Positions 1 through 5,342 of a stretch of DNA of 5,342 nt are shown here, piece by piece. The notes beneath the pieces are model-generated. The model searched no databases. It saw nothing but the letters and a program-made list of their open reading frames with translations, and was not told where the DNA came from. Source of the stretch: Actinomycetales bacterium (GTDB taxonomy: Bacteria; Actinomycetota; Actinomycetes; Actinomycetales; Cellulomonadaceae); the NCBI GenBank assembly GCA_012514835.1, contig JAAYZM010000245.1, positions 1 to 5,342 on the forward strand. The letters run 5' to 3'. Within the stretch, counting starts at the first letter, position 1; each line of letters starts with the position of its first letter. The position numbers were made by a program, and so were the translations under genes.

Positions 1-990
1 CTTCTTGATGTCGTCCTTCGCGCAACCGACGATCGCCCCGAACAGCAGCGTGATCGCACCGACCACGACGACGGCGAGCTGGGCGTTCGGCGCGGCCTCG
101 TAGATGGGAGCGGAGCGCACCACGAGGTAGACACCGGCCGTGACCATCGTCGCGGCGTGGATGAGCGCGGAGACGGGCGTGGGGCCCGCCATCGCGTCGC
201 CGAGCCAGGACTGCAGCGGGAACTGCGCCGACTTGCCGCACGCGGCGAGCAGGAGCGCGAGGCCGAGGATCGTCACCGTGGTCGAGTCGAGCTCGCCGAC
301 GGCCGCGAAGACGCTCGTGAAGTCGAGCGCGCCGACCGACGCGAACATCGCCATCATCGCGATGAGCAGGCCGAGGTCACCGACGCGGTTGGCCACGAAG
401 GCCTTCTTCGCGGCGACGGCGTACTCGGTGCGGTAGTTCCAGAACCCGATGAGCAGGTAGGACGCGAGACCCACGCCTTCCCAGCCCACGAACAGCACGA
501 GGTAGGAGTCCGCGAGGACCAGCAAGAGCATCGCCGCGACGAAGAGGTTCAGGTACGCGAAGAAGCGGCGGCGGTCCTTGTCGTGCTCCATGTACGCCAC
601 GGAGTACACGTGGATGAGCGAGCCCACGAACGTCACGAGCAGCACGAACGTGAGCGAGAGCGGGTCGAGCCGCATCCCCGCGGCCAGCGAGAGCTGACCC
701 ACCGAGATCCAGTCGAACAGGTCGAGCTCGACGACGCGCTCGCTCGTCGGGGCCCCGAGCAGGGACACGAGGATCGCGGCACCGAGCACGAAGGACGCGA
801 CGGAGGCGCCGACGCCGAACCAGTGGCCCCAGCGGTTGGAGCGCTTGCCGGCGAGCAGCAGGATCGCGGCCGAGGCGAGCGGGATGGCCACGAGGAGCCA
901 CGCGAGCTCTTGGGCCGCACCGCTCGGCGCGACGGGAGCGACGATGTCCGCGAAGGGTAGGCGCGCGGCGGTCAGGGTGTGCACACTCAT
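1..990 (-). CDS. nuoL: NADH-quinone oxidoreductase subunit L, N-terminal part (3' end outside window)
   Basis: Partial gene: the first 330 codons are present and the frame is open at the window edge, at ...CAKDDIKK. Full-length family members are about 610-650 aa, so roughly half is seen. NuoL is the distal, Mrp-antiporter-like proton-pumping subunit of the membrane arm. The conserved motifs of the proton_antipo domains are present: DPLSLTFVLLVTFVGSLIHV (109-128), LFVGWEGVGLASYLLIGFWN (166-185), KKAFVANRVGDLG (195-207), CGKSAQFPLQSWLGDAMAGP (251-270) and TPVSALIHAATMVTAGVY (271-288). Key charged residues by homology with E. coli are E171 (E144), D205 (D178), K253 (K229) and H278 (H254). The ATG at 990 lies 4 nt after the nuoK stop, with GAGGAA 8 nt upstream. 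It gives about 28 polar/Ala-rich residues before the first helix (about 29-46), more than in E. coli. NuoM and NuoN share the fold, but the sequence following nuoK and the DDIKK motif fit NuoL. Confidence 0.96.
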   Translation of the reverse strand, partial: MSVHTLTAARLPFADIVAPVAPSGAAQELAWLLVAIPLASAAILLLAGKRSNRWGHWFGVGASVASFVLGAAILVSLLGAPTSERVVELDLFDWISVGQLSLAAGMRLDPLSLTFVLLVTFVGSLIHVYSVAYMEHDKDRRRFFAYLNLFVAAMLLLVLADSYLVLFVGWEGVGLASYLLIGFWNYRTEYAVAAKKAFVANRVGDLGLLIAMMAMFASVGALDFTSVFAAVGELDSTTVTILGLALLLAACGKSAQFPLQSWLGDAMAGPTPVSALIHAATMVTAGVYLVVRSAPIYEAAPNAQLAVVVVGAITLLFGAIVGCAKDDIKK

Positions 991-994
991 CCCC

Positions 995-1294
995 TCAGTT
1001 CCTCAACAGGTTGACGTCGTCCACCGAGGCGGACCGGCGGGTGCGGAAGATCGACACGATGATCGCGAGGCCGATGACGACCTCCGCGGCCGCGACGACC
1101 ATGACGAAGAACGCGAACACCTGCCCCTCGAGGTTCCCGTGCATGCGCGAGAACGTGATGAGCGCGAGGTTCGTCGCGTTGAGCATGAGCTCGACGCCCA
1201 TGAACACGATGATGCCGTTGCGTCGCAGCAGGACGGTCGTGGCGCCGATCGTGAAGAGGATCGTGGCGAGCACGAGGTAGTTGGTCAGGCTCAC
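995..1294 (-). CDS. nuoK: NADH-quinone oxidoreductase subunit K
   Basis: Complete, 99 aa, the normal length for NuoK (E. coli 100 aa). This MrpC-like membrane subunit has three transmembrane helices, at about 4-22, 28-49 and 59-82. It lies between NuoJ and NuoN in the membrane arm and carries part of the central chain of charged residues used in proton translocation. The two membrane glutamates important in the family are present: E35 in VFMGVELMLNATNLAL and E71 in VVAAAEVVIGLAI, corresponding to E36 and E72 of E. coli. The C-terminus is short and polar (RTRRSASVDDVNLLRN). Translation begins at GTG (1294-1292), giving the expected MSLTNYLVL N-terminus and a 4-nt GTGA overlap with the nuoJ stop. 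No ATG exists before the family-conserved N-terminus. The TGA at 997-995 is followed 4 nt later by the nuoL ATG. Confidence 0.97.
   Translation of the reverse strand: MSLTNYLVLATILFTIGATTVLLRRNGIIVFMGVELMLNATNLALITFSRMHGNLEGQVFAFFVMVVAAAEVVIGLAIIVSIFRTRRSASVDDVNLLRN
999..1004 (-). promoter_or_regulatory. Ribosome binding site of nuoL
   Basis: GAGGAA on the minus strand, 8 nt before the ATG at 990 and straddling the last codons of nuoK (L-R-N). A second purine run (GAGGGG) directly abuts the ATG but is too close to act alone. Confidence 0.65.
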
Positions 1295-2163
1295 TTCTCC
1301 TCACCACCTTCCTGGTTCCCCGGCTCGGGGAGCTCGGGGTCCTGCGTCGTGTGGAGCCACTGGTCCTCGGGCACGTTCTCCGCCTCGGCACCTTCCTCGA
1401 GGGCGAACGCCGCGGCGGCCGCCTCCTGTCCACGGATGCGCAGCACGCGGGACACGGACTCCTCGATCGGTTCGCCGTACGGGTCGAGCGCGGGGACGTC
1501 CATCGCGTTGTGCCGCGCGTACACGCCGGGAGCGGCGAGCGGGGTGAGCCGCGCACCCTTCGCGACACGCGCGTCCGCGAGCTCGCGCTGGCCGATCTTG
1601 CGACCGAGCCGGCGCCGGTGCGTGAGGATGAGCGCGCCGAGCGCCGCGGTGACGAGCAGCGCGCCCGTCGCCTCGAACGCGAGGACGAAGTTGCCGAACA
1701 CGAGGCGCGAGACGCCCACGGGGTTCGAGTCCGCGTTCGCGGCGTCGAGGCCGACGGCGGTCGGGAAGCTCGCTCGCACCACGACGGAGATCAGCACGAC
1801 GCCGATCCCGATGCCGGCGAGCTCGCCGATCCACCGCTGCCCCGAGAGCGTCTCGACGAGCGAGTCGGACGCGTCGACACCCACGAGCATCAGCACGAAG
1901 AGGAACAGCATCATGATCGCGCCCGTGTAGACGACCACCTGGACGAAGCCCAGGAAGTACGCCTCTTGCGCGATGTACAGCACGGCGAGACCGACCATGA
2001 CGCCTGCGATCGCGACCGCGACGTGCACGGTGCGGCGCGAGACCATGAGCCCGAGCGCTCCCAGCACCATGAGCGGGGCGAGCACCCAGAAGAGCACGGC
2101 CTCGCCGGACGAGGTGGTCCCCGCCTCGGTGAGGGTCGCGTGCAGCGCGGACGCGAGCGTCAT
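1291..2163 (-). CDS. nuoJ: NADH-quinone oxidoreductase subunit J
   Basis: Complete, 290 aa, well above the 184 aa of E. coli NuoJ. NuoJ is a small membrane-arm subunit. Its third helix, which carries a pi-bulge in known structures, is implicated in coupling quinone chemistry to proton transfer. Five hydrophobic helices are visible near residues 22-41, 48-66, 71-94, 112-130 and 156-181. The diagnostic segment is YFLGFVQVVVYTGAIMMLFL at 69-88, followed by FVLMLVGVD. After the last helix comes a basic stretch (HRRRLGRKIGQRE, 182-194) and a soluble tail of about 95 residues. This tail contains PGVYARHNAMDVPALDPYGEP (212-232) and ends in a very acidic segment rich in E, P and Q. The start at 2163 is chosen over an upstream in-frame alternative at 2238: it overlaps the nuoI stop as ATGA, has GGGAGG 6 nt upstream, and avoids an Arg/Gly-rich leader. 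The stop TGA at 1293-1291 overlaps the nuoK start. Confidence 0.96.
   Translation of the reverse strand: MTLASALHATLTEAGTTSSGEAVLFWVLAPLMVLGALGLMVSRRTVHVAVAIAGVMVGLAVLYIAQEAYFLGFVQVVVYTGAIMMLFLFVLMLVGVDASDSLVETLSGQRWIGELAGIGIGVVLISVVVRASFPTAVGLDAANADSNPVGVSRLVFGNFVLAFEATGALLVTAALGALILTHRRRLGRKIGQRELADARVAKGARLTPLAAPGVYARHNAMDVPALDPYGEPIEESVSRVLRIRGQEAAAAAFALEEGAEAENVPEDQWLHTTQDPELPEPGNQEGGEEK
1297..1310 (-). promoter_or_regulatory. Ribosome binding region of nuoK (GTG start)
   Basis: The purine-rich minus-strand stretch AAGGTGGTGAGGAG holds two possible Shine-Dalgarno cores. AAGGTGG (1310-1304) has 9 nt of spacing to the GTG at 1294. GAGGAG (1302-1297) is only 2 nt away, which is too close for normal use. 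The upstream core is therefore the likelier one. The stretch encodes the Glu/Gly-rich end of NuoJ. Confidence 0.6.
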
Positions 2164-2804
2164 CGGGCCCCTCCCTGCTGCGCCCCCGCGGCGAAGTTCT
2201 CGAGCGTCGGGTCCTCGGGGCGGTGCTCGGCGACCCACTCGACCTGCTCGGTGTGCACGCCGTTCACCTCACCGCGGTAGTAGTCGTGGTGGTTGGTGCC
2301 CGGCACCATCGGGTGCGGGGCGGCGAGCGCCGTGTCCGCCATCGGGGCGAGGAGGTCCTGCTTCTCGTAGATGAGGCCGACCCGCTCGGGACCCGCGAGC
2401 TCGAACTCGTTGGTCATCGTGAGCGCGCGCGTGGGGCACGCCTCGATGCACAGCCCGCAGAAGATGCAGCGCAGGTAGTTGATCTGGTAGACGCGGCCGT
2501 AGCGCTCGCCGGGCGAGTACTGCGCGTCGGGCGTGTTGTCCGCGCCCTCGACGTAGATCGCGTCCGCGGGGCACGCCCACGCGCACAGCTCGCAGCCGAT
2601 GCACTTCTCGAGCCCGTCCGCGTAGCGGTTGAGCTGGTGACGGCCGTGGTACCGGGGCTTGACCGACGCGGGGACGCGCGGGTACTGCTCCGTGATCACG
2701 GGGCGGAAGATCGAGGAGAACGTCACCCCGAAGCCCGCGACGGGCGCGAAGACGGCGGCGAGCCCCTTGCGCTCGGGGATCTGCGGCTCGTAGGCGTCAG
2801 TCAT
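2160..2804 (-). CDS. nuoI: NADH-quinone oxidoreductase subunit I, 2x[4Fe-4S] ferredoxin-like
   Basis: Complete, 214 aa. NuoI sits at the base of the peripheral arm and relays electrons through clusters N6a and N6b to the terminal cluster N2 next to the quinone. Two CxxCxxCxxxCP motifs are intact: C68, C71, C74, C78 (CIGCELCAWACP) and C113, C116, C119, C123 (CIFCGLCIEACP). As in other 8Fe ferredoxins, the fourth cysteine of each motif should ligate the other cluster. Residues 14-33 form a hydrophobic/amphipathic stretch (GLAAVFAPVAGFGVTFSSIF), the usual membrane-contacting N-terminal helix of NuoI. The segment PRYHGRHQLNRYADGLEKC just before the first motif is typical of the family. The start at 2804 (MTDAYEPQ) is preferred to an in-frame ATG at 2870 because that longer version adds an Arg-rich, non-conserved leader lying entirely within nuoH, whereas AAGGAG sits 7 nt before 2804. 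The gene overlaps nuoH by 8 nt (ATGACTGA) and nuoJ by 4 nt. The region after about residue 170 is less conserved. Confidence 0.97.
   Translation of the reverse strand: MTDAYEPQIPERKGLAAVFAPVAGFGVTFSSIFRPVITEQYPRVPASVKPRYHGRHQLNRYADGLEKCIGCELCAWACPADAIYVEGADNTPDAQYSPGERYGRVYQINYLRCIFCGLCIEACPTRALTMTNEFELAGPERVGLIYEKQDLLAPMADTALAAPHPMVPGTNHHDYYRGEVNGVHTEQVEWVAEHRPEDPTLENFAAGAQQGGAR
2170..2175 (-). promoter_or_regulatory. Ribosome binding site of nuoJ
   Basis: GGGAGG on the minus strand, within a run reading GGGAGGGG, 6 nt before the ATG at 2163 and inside the last codons of nuoI. It supports the short start that overlaps the nuoI stop. Confidence 0.75.
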
Positions 2805-4164
2805 CGTCGGACTCCTTCTCGTCGACGTCGGCGTCCGGCGCGGCCTCGAGCAGTACCGCGGTCGCGGCACCTTGCTCCTTGGCTGCGGCGGCGCGGCGGC
2901 CGGCCCGCGGCGAGGGCGGGAGGGACTGGCCGGGCAGCGGTGGCACGGGGTAGCCGTCGGCGAACGCGTCGAACGGCTCAGGCTCCGTGACCTCCGGCGC
3001 GGGCTGCTTTCGCTCGGGCAGGAAGAGGGTCGCGATCGCGATGACGAGCACCACGCCCGCGGCGATCATCAGCGGTGTGCGCAGGTCCAGCCCGTCGAGC
3101 TCGACGCGCAGCACCTGGATGGTCGCGACGCACACCACGAAGGCGAGGCCGATCGGGATGAGCACCTTCCAGCCGAACTTCATGAACTGGTCGTAGCGGA
3201 AGCGCAGCAGCGAGCCGCGGATCCACACGAACAGGAACATGAACATCCAGACCTTGACCACGAACCACAGGAACGGCCACCAGCCGGTGTTGAACATCCC
3301 GTCGTTGATCGCGGACAGCGGCCACGGGGCGCGCCAGCCACCCAGGAAGAGGGTCGTCGCGACGGCCGAGACGTTGAGCATGTTGATGTACTCGGCGAGG
3401 AAGAACCACGCGAACTTCATCGAGGAGTACTCGGTCATGAACCCCGACACGAGCTCGCCCTCGGCCTCGGGGAGGTCGAAGGGCAGACGGTTGGTCTCGC
3501 CCACCATCGAGATGACGTAGAGGATGAACGCCGGGAACAGCGTCACGGCCCACCAGAAGCTCGCTTGCGCCTCGACGATCGAGGACGTCGCCATCGAGCC
3601 GGACATGATGATGACCGCGACGAGCGCGAGGCTCATCGAGAGCTCGTAGGAGATGATCTGCGCCGTCGAGCGCACCGCGCCGAGCAGCGGGTACGTCGAG
3701 CCGGAGGACCAGCCACCGAGCACGATGCCGTACACGCCGAGCGCCGTGACGCCGAGGATGTAGAGCACCGAGCCCGAGAAGTCCGTGAGCTGCAGCGGCG
3801 TGGTGATGCCGAACATGTTGACCGCGGGCCCGAAGGGGATCACGGCGTAGATCAGCAGCGAGCACGTCACGGAGATCATCGGCGCGAGGATGTAGATGAC
3901 CTTGTCGGCCGCCTTGACGGTCACGTCCTCCTTGAACAGGAGCTTGCCCGCGTCCGCGAAGGACTGCAGCGAGCCGAACGGACCGTGCCAGTTGGGGCCG
4001 GGACGCAGCTGCATGCGCGCGACGAGACGCCGCTCGAACCACAGCGCGAACAGGACGCTCACGAGCAGGAACACGATGATGCCGACGGCCTTGAGGAGCC
4101 AGATCCAGCCGTTGTCCTGCGAGAAGTCCGCCACGGGCATCGGGCTGAGGAGGGGAAGCATCAT
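2797..4164 (-). CDS. nuoH: NADH-quinone oxidoreductase subunit H (quinone-site membrane subunit)
   Basis: Complete, 455 aa. NuoH anchors the peripheral arm to the membrane arm and forms much of the quinone-access chamber and the start of the proton path. Family hallmarks are clear: FERRLVARMQLRPGPNWHGP at about 43-62, the LFKED segment at 76-80, and the loop GETNRLPFDLPEAEGELVSG at 222-241 followed by FMTEYSSMKFAWFFLAEY, the acidic quinone-site loop. Hydrophobic helices lie near 22-42, 88-112, 133-152, 170-190, 204-222, 255-277, 297-317 and 333-352, with a further one at 364-382. The protein is longer than the roughly 325-aa E. coli form. The extra part is that last helix plus a Pro/Ala-rich tail of about 70 residues ending in DEKESDDD. 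The ATG at 4164 was chosen because GGAGGTGA lies just upstream and ATGA overlaps the nuoG stop. A second ATG follows immediately at 4161 and a third at 4140, so the exact N-terminus could be shorter. The stop TGA at 2799-2797 lies inside nuoI. Confidence 0.97.
   Translation of the reverse strand: MMLPLLSPMPVADFSQDNGWIWLLKAVGIIVFLLVSVLFALWFERRLVARMQLRPGPNWHGPFGSLQSFADAGKLLFKEDVTVKAADKVIYILAPMISVTCSLLIYAVIPFGPAVNMFGITTPLQLTDFSGSVLYILGVTALGVYGIVLGGWSSGSTYPLLGAVRSTAQIISYELSMSLALVAVIIMSGSMATSSIVEAQASFWWAVTLFPAFILYVISMVGETNRLPFDLPEAEGELVSGFMTEYSSMKFAWFFLAEYINMLNVSAVATTLFLGGWRAPWPLSAINDGMFNTGWWPFLWFVVKVWMFMFLFVWIRGSLLRFRYDQFMKFGWKVLIPIGLAFVVCVATIQVLRVELDGLDLRTPLMIAAGVVLVIAIATLFLPERKQPAPEVTEPEPFDAFADGYPVPPLPGQSLPPSPRAGRRAAAAKEQGAATAVLLEAAPDADVDEKESDDD
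2812..2817 (-). promoter_or_regulatory. Ribosome binding site of nuoI
   Basis: AAGGAG on the minus strand, 7 nt before the ATG at 2804 and embedded in the codons for the acidic end of NuoH (DEKESDDD). It decides the nuoI start in favour of 2804 over the longer reading frame from 2870. Confidence 0.8.
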
Positions 4165-5342
4165 GCCGTCACCTCCGCCGTCGCGCGCGCCACGGAAACG
4201 ACGCTACCGGCACCGGTGCGCAGCGTGGCGCGCACCTGGGAGCCCGGCGAGTTGCCCGGGACCCACACGACGTGGTCCACCATGGCCGTCACGAGGGCCG
4301 GCAGCGTGATGGTGCCGTGCTCGGTGCTGACCGCCAGGTCCTCGCCGTCGGACACCCCGACCGCCTCCGCCGTCGCGGCGGAGAGCCGTGCGACGGGGCG
4401 CTTGGCCGTGCCGGCGAGGAACTGCTCGCCGTCCTGACCGCGCCCGAGGTCGAGCATGAGCCGCCACGTCGCGAGGACCGCCTGGCCGGGGCCCACCTCG
4501 ACCACGGGGCTCGCGGCGACGGCGGGAGCCGCGGCGCGCGCGCCGTCCCAGCGACCGAGGGCCGCGAGCTCGGCGTGCACGACGTCCGCCGTGGCGAGGC
4601 CGAGGTCGACGTCGAGCTCGTCGGCGAGCGACGTGAGCACGCGGTAGTCCGACATCGCGTTCGAGTCGAGCGACTGGCCGAAGCCGCGCAGGCGACCCTC
4701 CCAGTTCACGTACGTCCCGGCCTTCTCGCTCGGGACGGCCACGGGGAGCACGACGTCGGCGAGCTCGTGGACGGCGCTCGCGCGCGTCTCGAGGCTCACC
4801 ACGACGTCGACACCCGCGAGGGCCTCGCGCGCGAGGGCGGGGTCCGGGAGGTCGTCGAGCTCGAGGCCGCCGAGCACGAGGCCCGAGAGCTCGCCCGCCG
4901 CGGCCGCCGCGAGGATGCCCGCGGTGTCGCGGCCCTCGGTGGCGGGCAGCGACTCGACGCCCCACTCGGCCGCCGTGTCGACGCGGGCCGCGGAGTCCGT
5001 GACGGGACGGCCGCCGGGCAGGAGGCCGGGCAGCGTGCCCGCCTCGACACCCGTGCGCTCGCCGATGCGGCGCGGGATCCACGCGAGGCGCGCTCCCGTG
5101 CGCTCGACGAGGCGCAGCGCGGCGCTCAGCGCACCGGGCACCTCGGCGAGACGCTCGCCCACGAGGACGATGCCACCGGCGACGACGTCGGCCTCAAGCG
5201 CGTCGAGCACCTCCGCCTCCGTGCCGGGGGCCGCCTCGATGAGCGTGCCGCGCATGCGCTGCAGCGCGCTCGACGCGAACGGTGCCACGGCCGAGACCTT
5301 CGTGCGGCCCGCCGTCGCGCCCTTGCGCAGCCGCAAGAAGAC
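4161..5342 (-). CDS. nuoG: NADH-quinone oxidoreductase subunit G, C-terminal part (5' end outside window)
   Basis: Partial gene: the frame is open at the window edge and its last 393 residues are visible, ending in TGA at 4163-4161. NuoG is the largest peripheral-arm subunit of complex I. Its N-terminal [2Fe-2S]/[4Fe-4S] region, which carries the electron-transfer clusters, would lie upstream and is not seen. What is visible is the molybdopterin-oxidoreductase-like part. The recognisable core is at about residues 178-222 of the visible part: VVVSLETRASAVHELADVVLP, then PSEKAGTYVNWEGRLRGF, the typical signature of this fold. A smaller C-terminal domain resembling the molybdopterin dinucleotide-binding domain follows at about 290-385, with VDHVVWVPGNSPG near its end. 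In complex I this fold is generally considered structural and holds no molybdenum cofactor (family knowledge). The middle region (about 100-180) is Ala/Gly/Leu-rich and weakly conserved by eye. The stop overlaps the nuoH start by 4 nt (ATGA). A formate dehydrogenase or nitrate reductase large subunit is the main alternative, but the nuoHIJKL neighbours rule it out. Confidence 0.95.
   Translation of the reverse strand, partial: VFLRLRKGATAGRTKVSAVAPFASSALQRMRGTLIEAAPGTEAEVLDALEADVVAGGIVLVGERLAEVPGALSAALRLVERTGARLAWIPRRIGERTGVEAGTLPGLLPGGRPVTDSAARVDTAAEWGVESLPATEGRDTAGILAAAAAGELSGLVLGGLELDDLPDPALAREALAGVDVVVSLETRASAVHELADVVLPVAVPSEKAGTYVNWEGRLRGFGQSLDSNAMSDYRVLTSLADELDVDLGLATADVVHAELAALGRWDGARAAAPAVAASPVVEVGPGQAVLATWRLMLDLGRGQDGEQFLAGTAKRPVARLSAATAEAVGVSDGEDLAVSTEHGTITLPALVTAMVDHVVWVPGNSPGSQVRATLRTGAGSVVSVARATAEVTA
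4169..4176 (-). promoter_or_regulatory. Ribosome binding site of nuoH
   Basis: GGAGGTGA on the minus strand, an almost ideal anti-16S match inside the last codons of nuoG. The GGAGGT core lies 6 nt before the ATG at 4164 and 9 nt before the second ATG at 4161. It supports initiation at one of these two adjacent codons rather than at the ATG at 4140. Confidence 0.8.

Noticed and set aside
721..732. Perfect 12-bp palindrome GTCGAGCTCGAC, seen again at 3094-3105, as a possible operator
   Set aside because: Both copies lie inside conserved coding sequence and encode Val-Glu-Leu-Asp with the preferred codons. Recurrence is expected from codon bias, and neither sits near a promoter.
377..901. Minus-strand 174-codon open frame inside nuoL in another frame
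   Set aside because: Arg/Ala/Pro-rich out-of-frame translation. The NuoL frame over the same bases carries every expected motif.
991..994. Possible terminator or promoter between nuoK and nuoL
   Set aside because: The spacer is only 4 nt, with no inverted repeat plus T-run and no room for a promoter outside coding sequence.
2164..2238. A longer nuoJ starting at 2238
   Set aside because: It adds 25 Gly/Arg-rich residues inside nuoI, unlike any NuoJ N-terminus. The ATGA overlap at 2163 with GGGAGG upstream is better.
157..2280. Several long plus-strand open frames (157-960, 836-1930, 1351-2280) opposite nuoL, nuoK and nuoJ
   Set aside because: They have low-complexity charged or Ser/Thr/Ala-rich translations, overlap each other in different frames, and cross the junctions of genuine minus-strand genes. 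They are antisense shadows.
2805..2870. A longer nuoI starting at the in-frame ATG at 2870
   Set aside because: It adds 22 Arg/Pro/Thr-rich residues with no NuoI similarity that would lie inside nuoH. The start at 2804 has a well-placed Shine-Dalgarno and the normal NuoI N-terminus.
2872..4437. 521-codon open frame on the plus strand opposite nuoH and nuoG
   Set aside because: Its translation is dominated by R, E, D, H and G with no domain, and it lies antisense to a clear NuoH. It reflects strong G/C third-position bias on the coding strand.
4161..5342. A molybdenum-dependent formate dehydrogenase or nitrate reductase large subunit
   Set aside because: The visible domain fold is shared with these enzymes, but the immediate overlap with nuoH and the order H-I-J-K-L make NuoG the only sensible assignment.

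Overview
This window is a high-GC (by eye roughly 70%), gap-free stretch of a bacterial nuo operon. The operon encodes the proton-pumping NADH:quinone oxidoreductase (respiratory complex I, NDH-1). All genes lie on the minus strand, so transcription runs from high to low coordinates in the order nuoG (3' part) - nuoH - nuoI - nuoJ - nuoK - nuoL (5' part). Strong third-position G/C bias, the long actinobacterial-type C-terminal tails on NuoH and NuoJ, and the NuoJ tail motif GVYARHNAMD point to an actinobacterium. A Micrococcales member (Cellulomonadaceae or Promicromonosporaceae-like) is my best guess, but the sequence does not fix the genus.

Layout: 5342-4161 is the C-terminal 393 residues of NuoG, the large peripheral-arm subunit. 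4164-2797 is NuoH, the membrane subunit that forms much of the quinone tunnel. 2804-2160 is NuoI, the two-[4Fe-4S] ferredoxin-like subunit that passes electrons towards the quinone site. 2163-1291 is NuoJ and 1294-995 is NuoK, the small membrane subunits. 990-1 is the first 330 residues of NuoL, the distal antiporter-like proton pump subunit. The window thus spans the junction between the peripheral arm (G, I) and the membrane arm (H, J, K, L).

The genes are packed without gaps. Stop and start codons overlap by 4 nt at G/H, by 8 nt at H/I, by 4 nt at I/J and by 4 nt at J/K, and a 4-nt spacer separates K from L. Each start has a purine-rich Shine-Dalgarno sequence inside the preceding gene. 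This implies one polycistronic mRNA with translational coupling, and no promoter or terminator is visible. There is no non-coding stretch of any length, no RNA gene, no mobile element and no CRISPR. The long reading frames on the plus strand are high-GC antisense shadows.

I found no undescribed system here. The points worth a second look are modest: lineage-type C-terminal extensions on NuoH and NuoJ, an N-terminal extension on NuoL, and the way the coupling signals are embedded in the upstream coding sequence.
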